A stretch of 5,231 nt of DNA from NCBI GenBank assembly GCA_031269135.1, contig JAISZP010000280.1:1-5231 (forward strand), in the 5' to 3' direction. Each line of letters opens with the position of its first letter. The first letter of the stretch is position 1. The position numbers were made by a program, and so were the translations under genes. This DNA comes from Deltaproteobacteria bacterium. GTDB taxonomy: Bacteria; Desulfobacterota; Desulfarculia; Adiutricales; Adiutricaceae. The notes beneath the pieces are model-generated. The model worked only from the letters and a program-made list of their open reading frames with translations. It did not search any database and had not been told where the DNA came from. This document shows positions 1 through 5,138 of this stretch, piece after piece.

Positions 1-16
1 AAAATCAGTAATTTCT

Positions 17-44
17 TTGAAAACATGCGCTGTTGTGATATATT
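17..44 (+). promoter_or_regulatory. Predicted sigma70-type promoter with extended -10
   Basis: A -35 box TTGAAA (17-22, 5 of 6 to consensus) is followed after 16 bases by TATATT (39-44, 5 of 6). A TGA triplet at 36-38 gives the extended -10 form TGn. Transcription would begin near position 50. This is the best promoter match in the window. The next gene downstream is the kinase at 431, so the promoter would give it a leader of about 380 bases, or it could serve a separate small RNA. Assignment rests on consensus matching only. Confidence 0.45.
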
Positions 45-186
45 AAAAAATTATCGACTTGTAGCTCAATGTCGAACTGAAAACAAATACTTATCTCATT
101 TAGCGTCATTTATTATTCAAATCAATCTCAAAGCAACGTTTTTAGACGTAACTATCGCTCTACTCCTTCAAATGTCTTACTGCCGA

Positions 187-245
187 GTCGGATTGGTCGG
201 TTTTGCCCGTAGCCAAAACCTCTCGCCAAGCACCGCCGACTTTTT
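187..245 (+). terminator. Possible terminator/attenuator hairpin in the kinase leader
   Basis: GTCGG (187-191) can pair with CCGAC (236-240), and GGT (195-197) with ACC (232-234). This encloses a perfect 7-bp hairpin, GGTTTTG (199-205) with CAAAACC (214-220). Five Ts follow directly (241-245). The arrangement looks like an intrinsic terminator or attenuator, but the outer stem is short and the T-run is only moderate. The same CCGAC can instead pair downstream (295-301), which would undo this fold. Confidence 0.25.
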
Positions 246-415
246 ATGTCCATTAAAATGAGCCGACACTTAAAAATGACCACTTGTTTCGCTCGTCGGC
301 GAATCGACCTTTAGCCTTAACACCCTCCATCAAGGTTTATTTTAGACTTAAAACGCGTTACATGCGCCAGACCGTAAATCTTGCACTTTTCTGCAGGAAG
401 ACTTACTAAATTGAT

Positions 416-420
416 AGGGG
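416..420 (+). promoter_or_regulatory. Ribosome binding site of the sensor kinase
   Basis: AGGGG lies 10 bases before the ATG at 431. An in-frame TAA at 407-409 and the absence of any other start codon between it and 431 fix the kinase start. Confidence 0.6.
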
Positions 421-430
421 CACTTGCTCG

Positions 431-3400
431 ATGCTTCACGCATTGACGACACAAATCAACAATTTCATTTCTAGGCTTGGAATCGGTCTCAAAGGCAAGC
501 TGATCACCATATTTATATTGGTAAAGGTTTTGCCGCTCATCCTTTTGGCGGTCATAGCCTGGCGACAAGTCACCATTCAAGGAGATACGCTCAAAGACAT
601 CTCGGTTGCGGATTCCTCCAAAGCTCTGCATAACAGCGCCGTCGAAAACATCGAACGCGTCACTACTTCGATCGCCCAGAGAGTCGCATACTTCCTCTAC
701 GAACGAGACGACGACTTGAGGTATCTCTCCAATACCGACATCACCGAAAAATCTCTAAGAGCCTTCATCGAAAACCAAACCGGCCCGATGGTCATTCCGG
801 GCGTTTGGGCGCTTTCCGACGACGAGCAAAAGTGGGAACTTGAAACGGACTTCCCTGAGATCGGCTCGACCGGATTTTCGACCAACTCTGAAAATGACGA
901 CATGGACGGATTCCGCCCCAGACCGCCGGACCAATTTCAGACCAGACAGGTTCCGCTTTACGACGAGATAACCTATCTCGACCTCGGCGGTCAGGAATTG
1001 ATAAAGGTCGTAGCCTCTCAGTCGACTAAAAAATACTACCCCTTGTCCAGAGACCTAAAAGACGTCTCTAAGAGAGAAAACACTTACGTCAAGGCCGAGA
1101 CTTACTTTGAAGAACTCAAAGATATGGAGCCAGGCGCCATCTACGTCTCCGACGTGACGGGCGCCTACATCGGGACGAACTACATCGGCATGTACACGCC
1201 TCCAATCGTCGCGAAGGCCGCCGAAGACAGACAATACCCGATCGCCTACAATCCTTTGACTCAGGCCTATGCCGGCATGGAAAACCCCAACGGGCGACGT
1301 TTTGAAGGAATCGTCCGCTGGGCTGCCCCCGTCGCGGGAGCTGACGGGAAAAAAATCGGCTACCTGACGATGGCTTTAAACCACGACCACATCATGGAGT
1401 TCGTGGACCACGTCACCCCCATGAACGAGCGCTCCACGCTGCTGCCCAGCGCTTATGAAGGAAACTACGCCTTCATCTGGGATTACAAAGGCCGCAGCAT
1501 ATGTCACCCCAGACATCATTCCATCGCCGGCTTCAATCCGATCACCGGAGACCCTGAGATCCCTTGGCTGGAAACCTCCATCTATGAAGGTTGGAAGGCC
1601 AGCGGTCTAAAAAAATGGACTGATTACGTCAAAGACTACCCTATCTTCTTTGAGCAGACGCGCACCAAAAAACCGGCCCCGGAGTTGACCAAAGCGGGCT
1701 TGGTCGGCTTGGACTGCCGTTATTTGAATAACGCCCCTCAGTGCATCGGCTGGATGGATCTGACCGGCGGCGGCGGTTCAGGTTCTTTATTCATCCTCTG
1801 GAGCGGCTTATATAAACTCAATACGGCTGCGGCTATCCCCTACTACACCGGACACTACGCTCCGTCGGAGGAAAACGGCTTCACCCGTAGAGGCTTTGGG
1901 TTCGTGGCCATCGGTTCCGGGTTGGAATCATTCACAAAACCCGCTAAAGAGACGGAAGCCATTCTAACCCAAACCGTCGCGGAAAACCTCAAAGGAACTT
2001 TCATTCAATTAGTCGGGTCGACGGCTATCCTGCTCGTCTTGGTCATCTTCATCGCCATCTGGATGGCCACCGTCATCACCAACAGCATAAAGGCCCTAAT
2101 CGTCGGCATATCGAGGTTTAGAGCCGGAGAGCGTCAATTCAGATTCGACAAAAAGTTCAAAGACGAATTCGGGACATTGGCCGACAGCTTCGACGACATG
2201 GCCAACAGCCTTGAAGACTCCTTTAAGAATCCCATAACCATCATCAACATGGACTGGAAGATCATCTACATGAACTCTCACAGTCTAGAGCGATATCAGA
2301 CCACACTATCGGAGATTGCGGGCAAAAATTATCACGACGTGTCGATCTTCGTGCCGGGGTCGAAATACTGCCCCATCGCGGCCCTTAACGAGGGCAGAGA
2401 GGTCGAGATACTCTTCGAGGAAAAAGTCGGGCGCTACATCAAAGGCGTCGCCAACTACTTCTACGATCAAAGCGGCAGCAAGGCCGGCTACATCGTCGAA
2501 ACCCAAGACGTCACCGAAATGGTTCTCAAACAGCTTGAACTTGAAAAAGCCATGAATATAGCCAAGCAGGCCAATGAACACAAAGGGGAATTTCTGGCTC
2601 ACATGAGCCATGAAATCCGTACCCCTATGAACGCCATCATCGGACTATCCTCCATCGTCAAAGGAAATTTGGAACACATCCATTCCGACGCGCCGGAGTT
2701 TTTGGAAAGCAAAGAAAACATCAAACAGATAGAGACCTCTTCGCTGCATCTGCTGGGCCTGCTCAACGACATCCTGGATCTTTCCAAGATAGAGGCCGGA
2801 AAGATAGATCTCTCCAACGAGATCACGGAATTGAAGATGCTGGCCAATACGGTCACCAGCATCATGAAGACCCGTTGCAAGGAAAAGAATATAAAATTTG
2901 AAACCGACGTCGATTCCTACTCTCCTTCGACCTTCATCACCGACCCCTTGCATCTGAGACAAGTATTGATAAATCTAGCTGGAAACGCCGTCAAATTCAC
3001 GCCGGAACTGGGGACGGTGGAGTTTAAAATCACCAGACTGGACCGTATAGTTGAAGGCAATGAAGCTAAATCTCTGATGCAGTTTTTGATTAGAGACACC
3101 GGCATCGGCATTTCCGAAGAGGCTCTCAACGCCATCTTCAGGCCCTTTGAACAAGGCGGCGGAAAGATCACCCGACAATACGGCGGAACCGGTCTGGGAC
3201 TCACCATAAGCCGCCACATAGTGAAACTTTTAGGCGGCGACATCAAGGTAAAGAGCACTGTAGGAAAAGGAAGCGAATTCAGCTTCGAGATCTGGCTTCA
3301 AGAAACGAAAGAGAAAATACCTACCGCAGCGATCACCTCGTCGAATTTCAAGGATCGCTTCATCGGCAAAAGAGTCCTTTTGGTCGACGACGTCGAACTC

Positions 3401-3745
3401 AACCGCAAGATAGCCAAAGCCATGCTTAAAACCACGGGCATCAACGTCGACGAGGCCATCGACGGGTCTGTCGCCGTAAAGATGTTTGAAGAGTCGGAAG
3501 ATAATACTTACGACATAATCCTTATGGACGTGCAGATGCCCATCATGGACGGCTACCAAGCCAGCTCCGCCATACGACAGCTCGATCGACGCGACGCCCA
3601 TCAAGTGCCCATAATCGCTCTGACCGCCAACGCTTTTAAGGAAGATATCGATAAAGCCTTGAAGGCGGGCATGAACGCCCATATCGCCAAGCCTATAAAG
3701 GCCGACAAGATTGTCGAGATCATGACCAAACATATGGTGGTCTAA
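431..3745 (+). CDS. Hybrid sensor histidine kinase (Cache-like sensor, HAMP, PAS, HisKA, HATPase, receiver)
   Basis: This is a 1104-residue inner-membrane sensor kinase that would autophosphorylate on histidine and pass the phosphate to its own C-terminal receiver. Domains in order: a short cytoplasmic N-terminus, TM1 (about 23-43), a periplasmic sensor (about 45-520), TM2 (about 523-548), HAMP (about 548-597, with DEFGTLA at 578-584), PAS (about 598-697) and a short coiled-coil linker. HisKA follows with the MSHEIRTP motif and phospho-acceptor H727. The HATPase domain has an N box (N848/N852), G1 box DTGIG (889-893), F box FRPFE (903-907) and G2 box GGTGLGL (918-924). The receiver (about 980-1104) has acidic D986/D987, phospho-acceptor D1033, T1065 and K1087. 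Every key residue is present, so it should be active. The sensor resembles a double-Cache fold: a G-x-F/Y-x-W/V-D-x-x-G pattern recurs, as in IYVSDVTGAYIG (237-248) and AFIWDYKGRSICHP (347-360). Its ligand is unknown. No response regulator, Hpt protein or output domain is nearby, so an unlinked phosphorelay partner is expected. The start is fixed by an in-frame stop at 407 and AGGGG at 416. Confidence 0.95.
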   Translation: MLHALTTQINNFISRLGIGLKGKLITIFILVKVLPLILLAVIAWRQVTIQGDTLKDISVADSSKALHNSAVENIERVTTSIAQRVAYFLYERDDDLRYLSNTDITEKSLRAFIENQTGPMVIPGVWALSDDEQKWELETDFPEIGSTGFSTNSENDDMDGFRPRPPDQFQTRQVPLYDEITYLDLGGQELIKVVASQSTKKYYPLSRDLKDVSKRENTYVKAETYFEELKDMEPGAIYVSDVTGAYIGTNYIGMYTPPIVAKAAEDRQYPIAYNPLTQAYAGMENPNGRRFEGIVRWAAPVAGADGKKIGYLTMALNHDHIMEFVDHVTPMNERSTLLPSAYEGNYAFIWDYKGRSICHPRHHSIAGFNPITGDPEIPWLETSIYEGWKASGLKKWTDYVKDYPIFFEQTRTKKPAPELTKAGLVGLDCRYLNNAPQCIGWMDLTGGGGSGSLFILWSGLYKLNTAAAIPYYTGHYAPSEENGFTRRGFGFVAIGSGLESFTKPAKETEAILTQTVAENLKGTFIQLVGSTAILLVLVIFIAIWMATVITNSIKALIVGISRFRAGERQFRFDKKFKDEFGTLADSFDDMANSLEDSFKNPITIINMDWKIIYMNSHSLERYQTTLSEIAGKNYHDVSIFVPGSKYCPIAALNEGREVEILFEEKVGRYIKGVANYFYDQSGSKAGYIVETQDVTEMVLKQLELEKAMNIAKQANEHKGEFLAHMSHEIRTPMNAIIGLSSIVKGNLEHIHSDAPEFLESKENIKQIETSSLHLLGLLNDILDLSKIEAGKIDLSNEITELKMLANTVTSIMKTRCKEKNIKFETDVDSYSPSTFITDPLHLRQVLINLAGNAVKFTPELGTVEFKITRLDRIVEGNEAKSLMQFLIRDTGIGISEEALNAIFRPFEQGGGKITRQYGGTGLGLTISRHIVKLLGGDIKVKSTVGKGSEFSFEIWLQETKEKIPTAAITSSNFKDRFIGKRVLLVDDVELNRKIAKAMLKTTGINVDEAIDGSVAVKMFEESEDNTYDIILMDVQMPIMDGYQASSAIRQLDRRDAHQVPIIALTANAFKEDIDKALKAGMNAHIAKPIKADKIVEIMTKHMVV

Positions 3746-3837
3746 AGAATTAAGCCCCTTGAAAAAATCAAATCCACTGTTCGCCGGCTGCTTGAATAAA
3801 CTTGAAGGCGACTTGGTTCACCGGGAGGGCCTGCTTC

Positions 3838-3863
3838 AAATCCGAAAGCGGATTTTGCCTTTA
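3838..3863 (+). terminator. Weak terminator-like hairpin downstream of the kinase
   Basis: AAATCCG (3838-3844) pairs perfectly with CGGATTT (3849-3855) across a 4-base AAAG loop. The following tract is T, GCC, then TTT. The hairpin is compact but not G/C-dominated, and its T-tract is interrupted by GCC, so termination would be partial. It lies 93 bases after the kinase stop. A second TCAAATCC at 3768-3775 could compete for the GGATTT arm. Confidence 0.35.
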
Positions 3864-3905
3864 CCATGCTTTGTCTTTCCTATGCTTTGCCTTTATATGC
3901 CTTTA
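3855..3905 (+). repeat. Degenerate pyrimidine-rich short repeats (TGCCTTTA type)
   Basis: Variants of one short unit follow each other: TTGCCTTTA (3855-3863), ATGCTTTGTCTTTCC (3866-3880), TATGCTTTGCCTTTA (3881-3895) and TATGCCTTTA (3896-3905). The units are similar but not identical and vary in length, as expected from slipped replication followed by drift. No coding role is seen. Confidence 0.45.
3871..3899 (+). promoter_or_regulatory. Weak promoter candidate within the T-rich repeats
   Basis: TTGTCT (3871-3876, 4 of 6 to a -35 box) is followed after exactly 17 bases by TATATG (3894-3899, 4 of 6 to a -10 box). Transcription would start near 3906 and run into the nested fold and T-run at 3964-4037, then toward the binding-protein gene. 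Low-complexity sequence produces such matches by chance, so this is tentative. I found no better promoter for the transporter genes. Confidence 0.22.
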
Positions 3906-3963
3906 CAGCCTCATTTTCTTCTTGCCTTGCGCCGCCAATGGTGGTAAAAAACTACATAGCTTG

Positions 3964-4037
3964 ACCAGCTTCCGACCAGATTGACGTCTATTTTCATGAC
4001 AATAGAGATCCGCCTGGAAGGAGAGCTGGTTTTTTTT
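3964..4037 (+). terminator. Nested hairpin followed by eight Ts
   Basis: Three successive perfect pairings stack inward. ACCAGCT (3964-3970) pairs with AGCTGGT (4024-4030), CCAG (3976-3979) with CTGG (4014-4017), and TCTATT (3987-3992) with AATAGA (4001-4006). The outermost stem runs directly into T8 (4030-4037). This is the strongest terminator-like element in the window, although its basal stem closes a long span and is not the compact hairpin of a typical intrinsic terminator. It could end read-through from the kinase, end a short RNA, or act as the expression platform of a leader regulating the transporter genes 136 bases further on. Confidence 0.45.
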
Positions 4038-4052
4038 GGCCTTTGATCTTTA

Positions 4053-4068
4053 GAACCGCCGCCGGTTC
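4053..4068 (+). other. Small perfect hairpin in the transporter leader
   Basis: GAACCG (4053-4058) pairs with CGGTTC (4063-4068) across a CCGC loop. The right arm is part of CGGTTCGC (4063-4070), which recurs at 4089-4096, so the left arm has two possible partners. No T-run follows, so this is not a terminator by itself. A role in the leader RNA is possible but unproven. Confidence 0.3.
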
Positions 4069-4114
4069 GCCGACTATGCCGCCCTTATCGGTTCGCGCAG
4101 GTTTGAGCGCCGCC

Positions 4115-4161
4115 TTTTTTCCAAAGTTTTTCCATTGTTTTTTTCAAGAGGTTTTTCCAGG
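4115..4161 (+). repeat. Regularly spaced T-tract repeats (TTTTTCCA type)
   Basis: Four T-tracts (4115-4120, 4127-4131, 4138-4144, 4152-4156) begin 12, 11 and 14 bases apart. Three are followed by CCA and one by CAAGAGG, so they look like degenerate copies of one unit. Their spacing is near a helical turn, which can bend DNA; in RNA it gives a U-rich stretch just before the ribosome binding site of the binding-protein gene. Confidence 0.45.
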
Positions 4162-4162
4162 G
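4159..4162 (+). promoter_or_regulatory. Ribosome binding site deciding the binding-protein start
   Basis: AGGG lies 10 bases before ATG 4173, the same spacing as for the kinase gene. It is only 4 bases before the in-frame TTG at 4167. This favours the ATG over the slightly longer TTG start. Confidence 0.4.
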
Positions 4163-4172
4163 TATCTTGTTG

Positions 4173-5114
4173 ATGAGCAGCCGCCGCACAAACGTCATAT
4201 TAACCATCCTATTTTTGCTTGGACTCCCGCTGACCATCTGGGCTCACGACGTGCTCGAAACCAAAACCACGCCCCCGCCGGTGCCGGCTGCTCCCCAGCG
4301 CATCGTTTCCTTAGCTCCCAGCATAACCGAGACCCTCTTCGCCTTAGGCCAGGGCGATCAAATAGCGGCCGTCTCTCAGTACTGCGTCTATCCGCCCCAA
4401 GCCCAATCTCTTCCAAAGGTCGCCGGTTTCAGCGACATCAACTTTGAAGCCGTCCTTCGTCAACGCCCCGACTTGGTCGTTTTGCCGATTGATAAGACCG
4501 CCAATCAAAAGGAGCTTGAAAGACTGGGGATTACGGTGATGACCTTAGACACCAGAAACTTGAAAGGCTTTTTGCGGACGGTGCAAGAGCTAGGCGCGGC
4601 TACAGGCCATCAAACCGAGGCGCGGCAAGTCCAAGATCGAATAATGGAGGCTATCGCCCAAGCCGAGCTTATGGCCGCCGGTCGTCCGAGGCCCACCGTC
4701 TTGTTTTCGGTGATGCACTCTTACCAAGGATTCGGCTACATAACTGAGATAACCGCCGTTGGACAAGACGGATTTTTTAGCGAGCTTATCGATATCGCCG
4801 GCGGCGAAAATCTCTACAAAGGCCCTTTGTCGTTTCCTAAGCTCTCAAGAGAAGCGATCATGACCTTAAACCCCTCCATCATAGTGGACTTGATCCAAGG
4901 GACGGAACAAGTCGATCAAGCGCTATCCGACTGGAAAGGGCTTACGACGGTCGATGCGGTGAAAAACGATAAGCTCTTTTTGTTCACCGACCAATCAGAC
5001 ACCGTCCCAGGCCCCAGGATCTATTTGACCATCACCAAACTATCGCAAGCTCTTCAGCCTCAGGCCTGGGCCCAGGCCAGCCAGGATGCTCAGGCTTTGA
5101 CCATAACCGAATAA
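4173..5114 (+). CDS. Periplasmic substrate-binding protein of a metal-chelate ABC importer (BtuF/FhuD class)
   Basis: This 313-residue protein would capture a metal chelate in the periplasm and deliver it to an ABC importer. It starts with a signal peptide: basic SSRR (2-5), a hydrophobic core (8-23) and probable cleavage after A24. No lipobox cysteine is present, so the mature protein should be soluble. The N-lobe opens with RIVSLAPSITETLFALG (43-59), the class III binding-protein signature. E53 in its TE motif matches the glutamate that docks on the permease in BtuF; E227 in KLSREAI (223-229) is the candidate second docking glutamate. A long linker helix (about 130-168) joins the lobes, as expected for this rigid class. 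SQYCVYPPQA (68-77) resembles the cobalamin-binding subgroup, so vitamin B12 is the leading guess, but a siderophore, haem or another chelate cannot be excluded. C71 is the only cysteine. Length is slightly above E. coli BtuF (266). An in-frame TTG at 4167 would add two residues. The ATPase gene follows after 24 bases, indicating an operon. Confidence 0.9.
   Translation: MSSRRTNVILTILFLLGLPLTIWAHDVLETKTTPPPVPAAPQRIVSLAPSITETLFALGQGDQIAAVSQYCVYPPQAQSLPKVAGFSDINFEAVLRQRPDLVVLPIDKTANQKELERLGITVMTLDTRNLKGFLRTVQELGAATGHQTEARQVQDRIMEAIAQAELMAAGRPRPTVLFSVMHSYQGFGYITEITAVGQDGFFSELIDIAGGENLYKGPLSFPKLSREAIMTLNPSIIVDLIQGTEQVDQALSDWKGLTTVDAVKNDKLFLFTDQSDTVPGPRIYLTITKLSQALQPQAWAQASQDAQALTITE
5063..5078. 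repeat. 16-base perfect palindrome near the end of the binding-protein gene
   Basis: GGCCTGGG followed by CCCAGGCC is a perfect inverted repeat with no spacer. It is flanked by AGCCT (5056-5060) and AGGCT (5092-5096), which can also pair. It lies in codons for the Gln/Ala-rich C-terminus, about 36 bases before the stop. It could be a protein-binding site, an mRNA hairpin between operon genes, or a chance product of repeated CAGGCC codons. Confidence 0.5.
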
Positions 5115-5138
5115 CAATGACGGACCAAATGATGCGCC

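Larger units (their letters stand above)
45..430 (+). other. Long non-coding leader upstream of the sensor kinase
   Basis: No convincing gene is present in this stretch. The only long open frame (25-261) has no ribosome binding site, begins inside the predicted promoter and shows no recognisable family. The stretch contains several complementary segments: GTCGG at 187-191 and 196-200, CGCCGAC at 234-240, GCCGAC at 262-267 and GTCGGCG at 295-301. It also contains a perfect 7-bp hairpin (199-205 with 214-220) and a small palindrome AACGCGTT at 352-359. It could be a structured 5' leader of the kinase mRNA, or hold a separate short RNA followed by a second, unrecognised kinase promoter. I saw no tRNA or other known RNA family. 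Confidence 0.4.
3746..4172 (+). other. Non-coding spacer between the kinase and transporter genes
   Basis: This 427-base stretch has no credible gene. Short open frames in it lack ribosome binding sites and family features. In order it contains a 5-bp stem (TCGCC 3781-3785 with GGCGA 3807-3811), a perfect 7-bp hairpin (3838-3855), T-rich repeats (3855-3905), a weak promoter candidate (3871-3899) and a nested fold ending in eight Ts (3964-4037). These are followed by a 6-bp hairpin (4053-4068) and regularly spaced T-tracts (4115-4156). The mixture suggests the 3' end of the kinase transcript followed by the leader of the transporter operon. I found no match by eye to a cobalamin riboswitch core or a Fur-type box. 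Confidence 0.6.

Noticed and set aside
25..261. Open frame of 78 codons in the upstream region
   Set aside because: It starts inside the predicted promoter, has no ribosome binding site, an irregular composition and no recognisable domain or signal. It is more likely a chance frame in the leader.
381..409. TTGCAC with TACTAA as a promoter just before the kinase
   Set aside because: The -10 match is poor (about 3 of 6), and the transcript would begin at or inside the ribosome binding site.
3746..3835. Possible cobalamin riboswitch (CCACTGT at 3774-3780, a following 5-bp stem, and GGGAGGGCCTGC resembling a B12 box)
   Set aside because: The conserved core that should precede CACTG is missing; that place is taken by the end of the kinase gene. 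The B12-box match needs an insertion. The likeness is probably chance, though an Rfam RF00174 scan would settle it.
3759..3984. Two overlapping short open frames after the kinase
   Set aside because: They run through hairpins and T-rich repeats, lack ribosome binding sites, and encode Phe/Leu/Cys-rich low-complexity peptides typical of translated T-rich DNA.
4173..4260. Lipoprotein signal for the binding protein
   Set aside because: No cysteine occurs near the end of the hydrophobic segment; the c-region reads TIWAHD, which fits signal peptidase I instead.
4043..4447. Open frame of 134 codons overlapping the binding-protein gene
   Set aside because: It is an out-of-frame shadow of the well-supported binding-protein gene, with no ribosome binding site or family features.
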